Shown: positions 39,662-48,446, numbered from the stretch's first letter. The stretch: DNA of 64,000 bases from Jannaschia sp. Os4 (GCF_016820245.1 NZ_JAFCAR010000001.1:124001-188000); one strand, 5' to 3'. The notes: generated by a model from the letters alone, not told the origin. Numbers and translations are program-made.

Positions 39662-41316
39662 AGCAGCGACCCCTGCTCCGGCGGCGCGTCCTTCGGCCTC
39701 GCCGACCGCTTGGCGCCGCCCCCGGCGGGCACCTCCCCGTCCGCGAACTGCAAGGTCAGCGCGCCCGCCGCGCGCGCCGCCTCGGCCGTCGTCACGACCG
39801 CCCGGCCCGACCGCACCACGGCGAAGCCCCGCTCCAAGGTCCGCTGGAAGCCCAGCGATTCCCGCAGCCGGTCCGCCGCCTCCAGCCGCGCCCGCAGCGC
39901 GCGGGTCTCGGACCCCGCCACCGCGACCAAGCGACGGACCCGCCCCTCAAGCCGCTCGCGGTCGCGCGCGCCCTGCCGCGCCAGCGCCGCGGGGGTCAGC
40001 CGGGCCGCCGCCGCGTCCAGCCGCCGCCGCTCGACGCGCCCCGCCAGCCGCGCCGCGCGCGCCAGCCCCGCCGTCCCGTCCCGCAACCTCGATCGCGCCC
40101 CCGACAGCGCCAAGCGCGCTGGCGGCAGCGCGGCGCGGTCCAGCCGCCGCCGCCCCTCGGCCACGCCCGCGCGGCGCCCCTCCTCCAGCTTGGCCGACAG
40201 CCCGTCCAGCCGCGCCCGCTGCCCCGCGACCCGCGCGCGCAGCGCGCCGGGCGCCACCGCCGCCGACAGCCGCTCGACCCGCAGCCGCGCCGCGCCCACG
40301 CGCCCGCGCAGCGCCGGGCCGAGGCTGCGCCCCGCCCCGTCCAGCCGCCGCCGCGGCCCCTCGACCAAGGCCGCCCCGCGCGGCAGCCCGCGCGACAGGT
40401 CGGCCAGCCGCTGCCCCCGCCCCGCGACGCCCCCCGCCGCCGAGCGCCACGCCCGGCCCATCAGCCCGCGCACCCGCTCCACCAGCTCCGTGCGCACCGG
40501 CACCGCCATCTCGGCCGCCGCCGTGGGCGTCGGCGCGCGCATGTCGGCGGCGTGGTCGATCAGCGTCGTGTCCGTCTCGTGCCCCACGGCCGAGATCAGC
40601 GGGATGGTGCATTCGGCGGCGGCGCGCACCGGCGCCTCCTCGTTGAAGCCCCAGAGATCCTCGATCGACCCACCGCCGCGCGCGACGATGATCAGGTCCG
40701 GCCGCAGGGCCCCCTCCGCCGCGTCGAAGCCCCGGATCGCCGCCGCCACCTCCGGCGCGCAGGCCTTGCCCTGCACCGCCACGGGCCAGATCAGCACCCT
40801 ACGCGGGAAGCGGTCGCGCAGCCGGTGCAGGATGTCGCGGATCACCGCGCCCTGCAGCGAGGTCACCACGCCGATGGTCCCGGGCAGGTAGGGCAGCGGC
40901 TGCTTGCGGTCCGCCTCGAACAGCCCCTCGGCGGCCAGCTTGGTGCGGCGCTTCTCCAGCATCGCCATCAGCGCGCCCTGCCCCGCGAGCGAGACGTCGT
41001 CGACGGTCAGTTGATACTTCGACTGCGACCCGAAGGTCGTCAGCTTGCCGGAGGCCACGACCTCCATCCCCTCCTCGGGCACGATGGACAGCCCCGCGAT
41101 CTGCCCCTTCCAGCAGACGCTCGCCAGCACGGCGCGGTCGTCCTTCACGTCGAAGTAGAGGTGCCCCGACCGCGCCCGGAACACGCGCCCCACCTCCCCG
41201 CGCACGCGCACGCGCCCGAACTCGGCCTCCAAGGTCCGCTTCACGGCGCCGGAAATCTCGGAGACCGAGAACTCGGGCTCGTTCCGCCCCGGCACGTCGT
41301 CGTCGATCAGGTCCAT
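39658..41316 (-). CDS. xseA: Exodeoxyribonuclease VII large subunit
   Basis: XseA is the catalytic subunit of ExoVII, which degrades single-stranded DNA from both ends. The 552-residue protein has the N-terminal OB fold (VRVRGEVGRVFRARSGHLYFDVKDDRAVLASVCWKG), the catalytic region with LIIVARGGGSIEDLWGFNEE and PLISAVGHETDTTLIDHAADMRAPTPTAAAE, and a long Arg/Ala-rich coiled coil (about 290-480). It is roughly 100 residues longer than E. coli XseA, mostly in the coiled coil and the C-terminal tail. xseB is not in the window. Confidence 0.94.
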   Translation of the reverse strand: MDLIDDDVPGRNEPEFSVSEISGAVKRTLEAEFGRVRVRGEVGRVFRARSGHLYFDVKDDRAVLASVCWKGQIAGLSIVPEEGMEVVASGKLTTFGSQSKYQLTVDDVSLAGQGALMAMLEKRRTKLAAEGLFEADRKQPLPYLPGTIGVVTSLQGAVIRDILHRLRDRFPRRVLIWPVAVQGKACAPEVAAAIRGFDAAEGALRPDLIIVARGGGSIEDLWGFNEEAPVRAAAECTIPLISAVGHETDTTLIDHAADMRAPTPTAAAEMAVPVRTELVERVRGLMGRAWRSAAGGVAGRGQRLADLSRGLPRGAALVEGPRRRLDGAGRSLGPALRGRVGAARLRVERLSAAVAPGALRARVAGQRARLDGLSAKLEEGRRAGVAEGRRRLDRAALPPARLALSGARSRLRDGTAGLARAARLAGRVERRRLDAAAARLTPAALARQGARDRERLEGRVRRLVAVAGSETRALRARLEAADRLRESLGFQRTLERGFAVVRSGRAVVTTAEAARAAGALTLQFADGEVPAGGGAKRSARPKDAPPEQGSLL

Positions 41317-41389
41317 GTCCCCGACCTAGCCCCGCCGCCCGGCCCCCTCAATCCGCGTCCCCCTCATCTTGGCGGAAATACCTCGGGGT

Positions 41390-41406
41390 CCGGGGCAGAG
41401 CCCCGG
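41390..41406. repeat. Short palindrome upstream of purD, dispersed-repeat type
   Basis: CCGGGGC (41390-41396) pairs with GCCCCGG (41400-41406) inside CTTGGCGGAAATACCTCGGGGTCCGGGGCAGAGCCCCGG (41367-41406 in pieces). The GGCGGAAATAC..GGGGC-AGAG-CCCC layout is a dispersed element I recall from Rhodobacteraceae genomes. It could also form a terminator or leader hairpin. Confidence 0.45.
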
Positions 41407-41483
41407 CGCCCTCCGCGCGCGCCCCGGTTGCCGCCTCCCGCGCCACCCAATAAGCCCCGACCCGCAACGGGAGGGGACGCGCC

Positions 41484-42749
41484 ATGAACATCCTGATCCT
41501 CGGCGGCGGGGGCCGCGAGCACGCGCTCGCGTGGGCCTGCCTGCAGAACCCCAAATGCGACCGCCTGATCGTGGCGCCCGGCAACGCGGGCATCGCCCGC
41601 ACCTGCGAGGTGGCGACGCTCGACGCCGAGGACGGCGCCGCCGTGGCTGCCTTCGCGGACGAGGAGAGCATCGACCTCGTGATCGTCGGCCCCGAGGCGC
41701 CCTTGGCGGCCGGCGTGGCCGACGCGCTGGCCGACGCGGGCGTGGCGACCTTGGGCCCCTCGGCGGCGGCGGCCCGGCTGGAGGCGTCGAAGGCCTTCAC
41801 CAAGGAACTGTGCGACGAGGTCGGCGCGCCCACCGCCGCGTGGGCGCGGTTCGACGCGCTGGCCCCCGCCCTCGACCATCTGGCGCAGGTCGGCGCCCCG
41901 ATCGTCGTCAAGGCCGATGGCCTCGCGGCGGGCAAGGGCGTGACGGTCTGCGAGACGGCCGAGGCGGCCGAGGCCGCGCTGCGCGACGCGCTCGGCGGGG
42001 CCTTCGGCGACGCGGGCGCCGAGGTCGTGCTGGAGGAGATGCTCACGGGCGAGGAGGCCAGCTTCTTCTGCCTCGTGGACGGCACCGACATCCTGCCCTT
42101 GGGCACCGCGCAGGACCACAAGCGCATCGGCGAGGGCGACACCGGCCCCAACACCGGCGGCATGGGCGCCTACTCCCCCGCCCCGGTGATGACGCCGGAG
42201 GTCGAGCGCCGCGCGCTGGACGAGATCGTGCGCCCCTGCATGGCGGGCATGGCCGCGCGCGGCACGCCCTTCCGCGGCGTCCTCTTCGTCGGGCTGATGA
42301 TCGAGGACGGCGCGCCGAAGCTGATCGAGTTCAACGCCCGCTTCGGCGACCCCGAGTGCCAGTGCCTGATGATGCGGCTCGGGGGGCAGGCGCTCGACCT
42401 GATGCAGGCCTGCGCCGAGGGGCGGCTGTCGGACGCCCGCGTCCGCTGGGCCGACGACCATGCGATGTGCGTCGTGATGGCCGCCGCGGGCTATCCGGGC
42501 GCCTACGCCAAGGGCACGCCGCTGGGCCGCCTCGACCTGCCGTCCGACAGCCGCCGCATGGCGTTCCACGCGGGCACCGCGCGGGACGGGGACGGGTTCG
42601 TGACGGCAGGGGGCCGGGTGCTGGGGATGACGGCGCGGGGCGACACGCTGCGCGCGGCGCGGGACGCGGCCTACGAGATGGTGGATGCGGTGGACTGGCC
42701 GGATGCCGCGGTGCGGCGAGACATCGGCTGGCGGGCGTACAAAATGTGA
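41484..42749 (+). CDS. purD: Phosphoribosylamine-glycine ligase
   Basis: PurD makes glycinamide ribonucleotide from phosphoribosylamine, glycine and ATP, the second step of purine synthesis. The 421-residue ATP-grasp protein begins MNILILGGGGREHALAW and has APGNAGIA, VKADGLAAGKGVTVC, GEEASFFCLVDG, QDHKRIGEGDTGPNTGGMGAYSPAP and IEFNARFGDPECQ. Length is normal. GGGAGGGGACGCGCC precedes the start. It stands alone, divergent from xseA. Confidence 0.96.
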   Translation: MNILILGGGGREHALAWACLQNPKCDRLIVAPGNAGIARTCEVATLDAEDGAAVAAFADEESIDLVIVGPEAPLAAGVADALADAGVATLGPSAAAARLEASKAFTKELCDEVGAPTAAWARFDALAPALDHLAQVGAPIVVKADGLAAGKGVTVCETAEAAEAALRDALGGAFGDAGAEVVLEEMLTGEEASFFCLVDGTDILPLGTAQDHKRIGEGDTGPNTGGMGAYSPAPVMTPEVERRALDEIVRPCMAGMAARGTPFRGVLFVGLMIEDGAPKLIEFNARFGDPECQCLMMRLGGQALDLMQACAEGRLSDARVRWADDHAMCVVMAAAGYPGAYAKGTPLGRLDLPSDSRRMAFHAGTARDGDGFVTAGGRVLGMTARGDTLRAARDAAYEMVDAVDWPDAAVRRDIGWRAYKM

Positions 42750-42767
42750 ATTCCGGGCCGGATGGTC

Positions 42768-42782
42768 CGTACGAAACGTACG
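42768..42782. repeat. Small palindrome CGTACG-AAA-CGTACG between purD and DUF1992
   Basis: Two copies of the self-complementary hexamer CGTACG separated by AAA lie between the convergent purD and DUF1992 genes. They can pair as a stem-loop. A terminator or a protein-binding site are both possible. Confidence 0.4.
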
Positions 42783-42791
42783 ATCCACGCG

Positions 42792-43115
42792 CTATCGCAG
42801 CCGCACCCGCGCCTCGCGGGCCATGTTCCGCCGCATGTCCAGCTCGGCCAGCCGCAGCTGCAGCCGCCGCTTCTCCTCGCCCTCGGCCACCCGGACCTGC
42901 CGCCACAGCTCCGAGACCTCGCGCGTCAGCGTGACCTCCTCGGGCACCGCCCCGGCCTTGGCCATCATCTTGTAGCCCGCCGCGTCCACCGGATCGACGA
43001 ACGGGTCCACCTGCTGCGCGGGCAGAGGTTTCCCTTCTCCCGCAAGCCCTTCCAGCCCGCCCTCGTCGGCGCGCCGCTGGAGCATCCGCTCCGCCATCCG
43101 CCCGAGGAAGCTCAT
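42792..43115 (-). CDS. DUF1992 (DnaJ subfamily C member 28-like) protein
   Basis: A 107-residue protein of the DUF1992 family: LGRMAERMLQRRADEGGLEGLAGEGKPLPAQ is the signature block, and the C-terminal half is a charged helix (WRQVRVAEGEEKRRLQLRLAELDMRRNMARE). DNAJC28 proteins of eukaryotes carry the same domain; the function is unknown. No J-domain is present. It is coupled to the upstream NADAR gene by a 4-base ATGA overlap. Confidence 0.88.
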   Translation of the reverse strand: MSFLGRMAERMLQRRADEGGLEGLAGEGKPLPAQQVDPFVDPVDAAGYKMMAKAGAVPEEVTLTREVSELWRQVRVAEGEEKRRLQLRLAELDMRRNMAREARVRLR

Positions 43116-43540
43116 CGCAGGGCCTCCCGCGTCTCCATCAGCAGACGACCCAGCCAGTTCAGCCCCGACCCGTCCGGCCCCCCGCCCCAGAAGAGATCCT
43201 GCGTGCTCTCCACGATCTCCTCGTCGCCCGTCCCCAGCAGGACCGCGCGCGGCCCGTCATGGATTGCGAACTTGGCGCGCACCAAACCGCGCATCACCTC
43301 GACCCGGACCTCGTCCCAGTCGCCCCGGATCGGCACCGCGCGGCTCAGGCCCAGCGCCTTGGCGTCCTTGGGCCGATGCGCCGCGAGGATACGCTCGCGG
43401 TGGGCGGGGTCGTCGAACTTGGCGGCTTGGAACGCATGCTCCACGGTGCGCCACCACGCGCCGTCCATCTCCACGCCGAAGGGCGCGAAGTTGGACAGCT
43501 CCGCGTAGGCGTCGGTCTGCGCGTGGAACCAGACGGTCAT
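43112..43540 (-). CDS. NADAR family protein (YbiA-like)
   Basis: A 142-residue protein of the NADAR/YbiA family. Motifs are AYAELSNFAPFGVEMDGAWWRTVEHAFQAAKF near the N-terminus and LLGTGDEEIVESTQDLFWGGGPDGSGLNWLGRLLMETRE at the end. YbiA-type enzymes hydrolyse N-glycosidic bonds of early riboflavin intermediates, and some remove ADP-ribose from guanine; which applies here cannot be read. It overlaps the DUF1992 gene and follows ubiK by 10 bases on the same strand. Confidence 0.9.
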   Translation of the reverse strand: MTVWFHAQTDAYAELSNFAPFGVEMDGAWWRTVEHAFQAAKFDDPAHRERILAAHRPKDAKALGLSRAVPIRGDWDEVRVEVMRGLVRAKFAIHDGPRAVLLGTGDEEIVESTQDLFWGGGPDGSGLNWLGRLLMETREALR

Positions 43541-43550
43541 CGCCGACCGA

Positions 43551-43790
43551 TCAGCCCTTGGACATCTCGTCCAGCCGCGCCTTCAGCGCCTCGTTCTCCT
43601 CGCGGGCCTTCTGGGCCATCGCGCGGACGGCATCGAACTCCTCGCGGGTGACGAAGTCGCGGTCGGCCATCCAGCGGTCCAGCATCGACTTGAACGCCGT
43701 CTCCGCCTCGGCCCGCGCGCCTTGGGCTACGCCCATCGCGTTGGTCATCAGCTGCGCCATGTCGTCCATGAAGCGGTTGCGGGTCTGCAT
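43551..43790 (-). CDS. UbiK-like accessory factor (BMFP domain)
   Basis: A 79-residue helical protein with the BMFP (YqiC/UbiK) pattern: RNRFMDDMAQLMTNAMGVAQGARAEAETAFKSMLDRWMADRDFVTREEFDAVRAMAQKAREENEALKARLDEM. The C-terminal half forms a trimeric coiled coil in known members. UbiK is a membrane-bound accessory factor of aerobic ubiquinone synthesis with UbiJ. It is the first gene of the leftward trio and divergent from lgt, the common arrangement in alphaproteobacteria. Confidence 0.85.
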   Translation of the reverse strand: MQTRNRFMDDMAQLMTNAMGVAQGARAEAETAFKSMLDRWMADRDFVTREEFDAVRAMAQKAREENEALKARLDEMSKG

Positions 43791-43894
43791 GGTCGTCCTC
43801 CGGGTCGGTCGCCCTTCATATGGGGCCGCCCCGCGGCGGTGCCAAGCGCGGGGCCAACCTTGACGCCGCCCCGCCGCCGGGCGACCCCCCGCCC

Positions 43895-44800
43895 ATGCGC
43901 GCCGCCATCCCCTTCCCCGACATCGACCCCGTCGCCTTCACCCTGTCGCTGGGGGAGTTCGCGTTCTCGCTGCACTGGTACGCGCTGGCCTACATCGCCG
44001 CGCTGCTGATCGGCTGGCGCATCGCGGTGGCGCTGCAGAAGCGCCCCGCCCTCTGGGCGCACGGCCAGCCCCCCATGACGCCGCCACAGGTCGAGGACGT
44101 CATGACGTGGATCACCTTGGGCGTGATCCTCGGCGGGCGCCTCGGCTACGTCCTGTTCTACCAGCCCGCCTACTACCTCCAGAACCCGCTCGAGATCCCC
44201 GCCGTCTGGCAGGGGGGCATGTCCTTCCACGGCGGGATGCTGGGCGTGGCGCTGGCGGTGGTCGTCTGGGCGAGGCGCGCGCGCGTGCCGCTCCTGTCGG
44301 TGGCCGACACCGCCGCCGTGGCCACCCCGATCGGCATCGGGCTGGGCCGCCTCGCCAACTTCGTGAACGCCGAGCTCTGGGGCCGCCCGACCGACGCGCC
44401 GTGGGGCATGATCTTCCCCGGCGCGGCCGCGCAGGACTGCCCCGGCGGCCCGCTGGTCGAGGGGGGCCTCTGCGCCCGCCACCCGTCGCAGCTCTACGAG
44501 GCGGGGCTGGAGGGCGTCCTTCTCCTCGCGATCCTCCTGCTCCTCGTGACGCGCGGCGGCCTCAAGCGCCCCGGCCTCGCCACCGGCGTCTTCCTCGCGG
44601 GCTACGGGCTGGCGCGGATGGCCGTCGAGCTCTTCCGCGAGGCCGACGCGCAGTACATCGCGCCCGACAACCCGCTGGGCCACGTCGTCCGCCTCGGCGA
44701 CCTCGGCCTGTCGATGGGGCAGCTCCTCTCGCTCCCGATGGTCGTCGCGGGCATCGCCCTCGCGGCATGGTCGCTCCGCCGACGGCCCGCCCCGGCATGA
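43895..44800 (+). CDS. lgt: Prolipoprotein diacylglyceryl transferase
   Basis: Lgt moves diacylglycerol from phosphatidylglycerol to the lipobox Cys of prolipoproteins, the first step of lipoprotein maturation. The 301-residue protein has seven membrane helices, the loop GGMSFHGGMLG with the catalytic His, and the Lgt signature GLGRLANFVNAELWGRPTDAPWG; HPSQLYEAGLEG follows. The start MRAAIPFPDIDPVAF was chosen over an in-frame ATG 25 codons upstream. It overlaps midA by ATGA. Confidence 0.95.
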   Translation: MRAAIPFPDIDPVAFTLSLGEFAFSLHWYALAYIAALLIGWRIAVALQKRPALWAHGQPPMTPPQVEDVMTWITLGVILGGRLGYVLFYQPAYYLQNPLEIPAVWQGGMSFHGGMLGVALAVVVWARRARVPLLSVADTAAVATPIGIGLGRLANFVNAELWGRPTDAPWGMIFPGAAAQDCPGGPLVEGGLCARHPSQLYEAGLEGVLLLAILLLLVTRGGLKRPGLATGVFLAGYGLARMAVELFREADAQYIAPDNPLGHVVRLGDLGLSMGQLLSLPMVVAGIALAAWSLRRRPAPA

Positions 44801-45816
44801 GCCTCGCGGACGTCCTCGCCGCCCGCATCCGCGCGGACGGCCCCATGACCGTGGCCGAGTGGATGGCCGCCTGCCTGCTCCACCCCAGCATGGGCTACTA
44901 CACCACGCGCGAGCCGTTCGGCGCGAAGGGCGACTTCGTCACCGCCCCCGAGATCAGCCAGATGTTCGGCGAACTCGCGGGCCTGTGCCTCGCGCAGGCA
45001 TGGCTCGACCAAGGCCGCCCCCCCGCCGCCCTCGCCGAGGGCGGGCCGGGCCGCGGCACCCTCATGGCGGACCTCCTGCGCGCGACCAAGGGCGTCCCCG
45101 GCTTCCCCCGCGCGCCCCACCTGATCGAGGCCTCGCCCCGCCTGCGCGCCCTGCAGACCGAGGCGATCCCCGCCGCCACCCATCACGATACCGTCGAGGC
45201 CCTGCCCGACGGCCCCCTCCTCTTCGTCGCCAACGAGCTGCTCGACGCGCTGCCCATCCGGCAGGCCGTCCGCGACGGGGACGCGTGGCGCGAGCGGGTG
45301 GTGACGTGGGACGACGGCTTCGCCCTCGCCCTCGCACCGCCCGCGCCGATGCCCCATCTCGCCCACCACGACGTCCCGGACGGCACGCTGGTCGAGTGGT
45401 GCCCCGCCCTCCCCGCGTTGATCGAGGCGGTGGGCCGGCGCGTCGCGCGCGGCGGCGCGGCCCTGTTCGTCGACTACGGGCACTGGCGCGCGCGGGGCGA
45501 CACGCTGCAGGCCCTCCGCAATGGGCGGCCGGCCGACCCGCTCGCCCATCCGGGCGAGGCCGACCTCACCGCCCATGTCGACTTCGAGGCCATCGCCCGC
45601 GCCGCGCCGCCGGGCACGGCGTCGACCGCGATGACGACCCAAGGCGAATGGCTCGAACGGCTCGGCATCACCGCGCGGGCCCAGACTCTCGCCGCGCGCG
45701 ACGTGTCGGTCGCCGCCGCCCACCGCCGCTTGACCCACCCCGAGGAGATGGGCGACCTGTTCAAGGCGATCGCCCTCCATCCCGAGGGCACGGCCCCGCC
45801 GCCGGGATTCCCATGA
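44797..45816 (+). CDS. MidA/NDUFAF7-like SAM-dependent methyltransferase
   Basis: A 339-residue class I methyltransferase of the DUF185/MidA family. HPSMGYYTTREPFGAKGDFVTAPEISQMFGELAGL is the signature start, followed by VANELLDALPIRQ and ALFVDYGHWRARGDTLQA. The mitochondrial homologue NDUFAF7 dimethylates an arginine of the NDUFS2 subunit of complex I, so a role in complex I assembly is likely. The SAM loop reads GGPGRGTLMADLL. ATGA overlaps link it to lgt upstream and pgeF downstream. Confidence 0.9.
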   Translation: MSLADVLAARIRADGPMTVAEWMAACLLHPSMGYYTTREPFGAKGDFVTAPEISQMFGELAGLCLAQAWLDQGRPPAALAEGGPGRGTLMADLLRATKGVPGFPRAPHLIEASPRLRALQTEAIPAATHHDTVEALPDGPLLFVANELLDALPIRQAVRDGDAWRERVVTWDDGFALALAPPAPMPHLAHHDVPDGTLVEWCPALPALIEAVGRRVARGGAALFVDYGHWRARGDTLQALRNGRPADPLAHPGEADLTAHVDFEAIARAAPPGTASTAMTTQGEWLERLGITARAQTLAARDVSVAAAHRRLTHPEEMGDLFKAIALHPEGTAPPPGFP

Positions 45817-46580
45817 CCGACGTTCCGCTCGACATCATCCGCTCCGACCTGCTGTCCGCGCCCCACGGGTTCTTCGGGCGGCGCGGCGGCGCGTCCTCGG
45901 GCATCTTCGCGGGGCTGAACTGCGGCCTCGGCTCCTCGGACCAGAGGGACGCCGTCGCCGCCAACCGCGCCCGCGTCGCCGCCGCGATGGGGGTGGGGGC
46001 GGACGACCTGCGCGGGGTGCACCAGGTGCATTCGCGCGACGTGGTCGTGGTGGAGGGCCCCCTCCCCGAGCCGCGCCCGCAGGCCGACGCGATGGTGACC
46101 CGGACCCCGGGCGAGGTGCTCACCGTCCTCACCGCCGACTGCCAGCCGGTGCTGTTCGAGGACGCGGGGTCGGGCGTCGTCGGGGCCGCCCATGCGGGCT
46201 GGCGCGGGACGCAGCGCGGGGTGCTGGCGGCGACGGTGGACGCCATGGAGGCGCTCGGGGCGGCGCGCGCGCGCATCCGCGCCGCGATCGGCCCCTCCAT
46301 CGGCCCCGACGCCTACGAGGTCGGCCCCGACCTGCGCGACGCGGTGCTCGACGCCGACCCGGAGGCCGACCGCTTCTTCCGTCCGGGCGCGGGGGACCGC
46401 TTCCAGTTCGACCTGCCCGGCTACGGCGTCGCCCACCTGCGCGGCTTGGGCCTCGAGGCGGCGTGGACCGGGCACTGCACCTACGCGGCCCCCGACCGCT
46501 TCTTCTCCTACCGGCGCACGACCCATGCGGGGGAGGCCGACTACGGGCGCCACATCGCGGCGATCCGCTGCCCCGGCTAG
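45813..46580 (+). CDS. pgeF: Peptidoglycan editing factor/purine nucleoside phosphorylase, YfiH family
   Basis: A 255-residue Cu-oxidase_4/YfiH protein. The metal/active-site residues are His in GVHQVHSRDV, Cys in TADCQPVLFED, and His in AAHAGWRGTQRGV. YfiH homologues (LACC1 type) phosphorolyse purine nucleosides, and in E. coli PgeF corrects peptidoglycan precursors with L-Ser. It overlaps the midA stop, so lgt, midA and pgeF form one translation-coupled unit. Confidence 0.9.
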   Translation: MTDVPLDIIRSDLLSAPHGFFGRRGGASSGIFAGLNCGLGSSDQRDAVAANRARVAAAMGVGADDLRGVHQVHSRDVVVVEGPLPEPRPQADAMVTRTPGEVLTVLTADCQPVLFEDAGSGVVGAAHAGWRGTQRGVLAATVDAMEALGAARARIRAAIGPSIGPDAYEVGPDLRDAVLDADPEADRFFRPGAGDRFQFDLPGYGVAHLRGLGLEAAWTGHCTYAAPDRFFSYRRTTHAGEADYGRHIAAIRCPG

Positions 46581-46626
46581 CTGCCCCGAAATGGCCCCGG
46601 ACGCGGTCCGATCCCGCCCTTGGCCG

Positions 46627-46653
46627 GTCCGCGCCGCGCCCCACGGCGCGGAC
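46627..46653 (+). terminator. Hairpin after pgeF
   Basis: GTCCGCGCCG (46627-46636) and CGGCGCGGAC (46644-46653) form a perfect 10-base stem with a 7-base loop, followed by AAACAGG. It lies between pgeF and the small gene at 46696. Confidence 0.45.
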
Positions 46654-46695
46654 AAACAGGTCTCCAACGACAGAATCGTTTCGGAGTTCGAGCTA

Positions 46696-46863
46696 ATGTC
46701 CCGCACCCACTGGATCGACCGCACCCTCGCCGCCGCCCATCACGACGAGGAGCGCCGCGCCCACGTCACCCTGCCCGTCGCCCCGTGGGAGCGCGGGATG
46801 CGCCGCGAGGTGATGATCGGGCGCCGTGCCGACACGCTGGTGGACCTCCTCGCGGCCGAGTGA
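46696..46863 (+). CDS. Small hypothetical protein, 55 residues
   Basis: A short basic soluble protein (begins SRTHWIDRTLAAAHHDEERRAHVTLPVAPWERGMRREVM). No signal peptide or membrane helix. GGAG about 10 bases before the ATG gives moderate support. It lies between a hairpin after pgeF and a strong terminator, so it could be its own transcript. I do not recognise the family, and the evidence for translation is limited. Confidence 0.5.
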   Translation: MSRTHWIDRTLAAAHHDEERRAHVTLPVAPWERGMRREVMIGRRADTLVDLLAAE

Positions 46864-46890
46864 TGCCGCGCCCTCCCCCACCCATGCGCA

Positions 46891-46920
46891 ACGGGCGCGA
46901 CCGGGACCGGTCGCGCCCGT
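46891..46920. terminator. Bidirectional terminator between the 55-codon gene and the transglycosylase
   Basis: ACGGGCGCGACC (46891-46902) pairs with GGTCGCGCCCGT (46909-46920) around a 6-base loop. The genes on both sides converge on it. Confidence 0.75.
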
Positions 46921-46941
46921 CGTCCGTTCCGGGGCCGCGGC

Positions 46942-47856
46942 TCAGTCGGTGACGGCGGACCCGGCGACGCGCAGCCCGGCGGAGAAGACGCAGCCGTCCG
47001 ACGGCAGGGTCGGGGGCGTCGCGCAGAGCAGGCGCGCCACGTTCCACGCCGCCGCGACCTTGGGCACGTAGGCGCGCGTCTCGGCATAGTTCGGCACGCC
47101 GCCCGCCCGTTTCACCGCGCCCTCGCCCGCGTTGTAGCCCGCGAGCGCGAGCACCGCGTCGCCCTCGAACTCCCGCAGGAGCCAGTCGAGATAGGCGATG
47201 CCGCCCTTGATGTTCTGCGCCGGATCCCGGCTGTCGCGCACGCCGAACCGCGCGGCGGTGGCGGGGATCAGCTGCATCAGGCCCGTCGCCCCCTTGTTGG
47301 ACACCGCGTCGATGCGGCCCGCGCTCTCGACGGAGATGAGCGCGAGGACGAGGGCGGGCGACACCTGCGTGCCGACGCTGTGGCGCAGGATCGTCTGGCC
47401 GTGCACGTCCGCGATGCGGCGCAGCCGCTCGAGCGAGGGGGCGCGGACGCCGCTGTCCGCCGGAGCCTCGGCGACCCGCTCGGCGGCGCGGCCGAAGCGG
47501 CCGGGGCGGCGCCCGATCTCCGGCGAGACCTCGGACCAGAACCAGCCTTGGTGGTTGGCCGCCTCGCGGCGGCGCCCCTCCGGCGAGACGGTCGGCCCCT
47601 CGCGCAGGACCGGCGTCGCGGCGGGCTGGATCTGCGGCAGGCGCGTGGGACGGCCCGGGCGCGCGGTCCGCACGCCTTGGATCTGGTCGGCGATGCCGCC
47701 GCGCGTGACGCCGACCCGCTTGAAGGTGAACCCCTCGGCGAGGGCGGGCGGCGCGGCGAGGGGCGCGACGAGGGCCGCGGCGAGGGCCGCGGCGGAGAGG
47801 CGGGACGCGAGGGCGCGCGCGCCCGGACGCGCGGGGCGCGGGAAGGAATGGGACAT
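46942..47856 (-). CDS. Lytic transglycosylase (SLT family), next to the tad locus
   Basis: A 304-residue exported muramidase-like enzyme from the ATG at 47856; another ATG at 47877 would add seven residues, and neither has a clear ribosome site. N-terminal Arg-rich signal peptide ending near PPALA. After a basic, Pro-rich linker (50-135) comes the SLT domain with LISVESAG (catalytic Glu177), NKGATGLMQLIPATAARFGV, DPAQNIKGGIAYL and LAGYNAGEGAV. It faces away from the flp pilin gene, so it probably opens the cell wall for the pilus machine, though a general wall role is possible. Confidence 0.85.
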   Translation of the reverse strand: MSHSFPRPARPGARALASRLSAAALAAALVAPLAAPPALAEGFTFKRVGVTRGGIADQIQGVRTARPGRPTRLPQIQPAATPVLREGPTVSPEGRRREAANHQGWFWSEVSPEIGRRPGRFGRAAERVAEAPADSGVRAPSLERLRRIADVHGQTILRHSVGTQVSPALVLALISVESAGRIDAVSNKGATGLMQLIPATAARFGVRDSRDPAQNIKGGIAYLDWLLREFEGDAVLALAGYNAGEGAVKRAGGVPNYAETRAYVPKVAAAWNVARLLCATPPTLPSDGCVFSAGLRVAGSAVTD

Positions 47857-48446
47857 GGGACTGCTCGACCTGTTCATCGGTTCTTGGGTCCGACGGTGGC
47901 ACGCGGCGGACGTCCGGGCGACGGGCGTGCGGGCCGGAGGGCCGGGTTTCGGCCCGCAGTGTCCCTATCGCAGCAACGGTCCCCGCGCCCGGACGCAATG
48001 TCCTCAATTCGAGCCGAATGCGCCCCAATCGCGCCGCAATCGGGCGGCATCCCGTCCTTATCGGGACGACGCGGTGACGGCAGACCACCGCAGCGCCCCA
48101 CAACAAGACGCACCGGCGCAAACGCCGGGCATCGACAGTGACGACGACGAGCAGCTCCCGACCCGAGGGCCACAGGCATGGGCCCGACGGAACCCCCAGA
48201 CGGAGATGACGGCGTCACCCACCATCGGCCCAGGGCCGAGGGACTCGAGGGGGCCGCGTTGGCAGGCGCGGCCCCCGCTCCGCTTCCGGACACGGTCCGG
48301 GCCCCGGGCACGGACCGGTTCGCGGACCGCGCGCCGGTGCCCCCGTTCCGCCCGATTCCTTCCGATTTCCGCCACACTCTGACGCGAAGAAGGCCGAGAT
48401 GCGGCACGTGCCGCGCGAGCCCCTACATCGCACAGGAGTCCTGCCA
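47857..48446. other. 590-base region between transglycosylase and flp pilin genes, no gene seen
   Basis: No reading frame here resembles a protein. The stretch is less GC-rich in places than its surroundings and contains small palindromes (for example TCCCG-TCCTTAT-CGGGA near 48050-48066). It must hold the divergent promoters of the transglycosylase gene and the tad locus and probably a long pilin leader. Confidence 0.6.
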
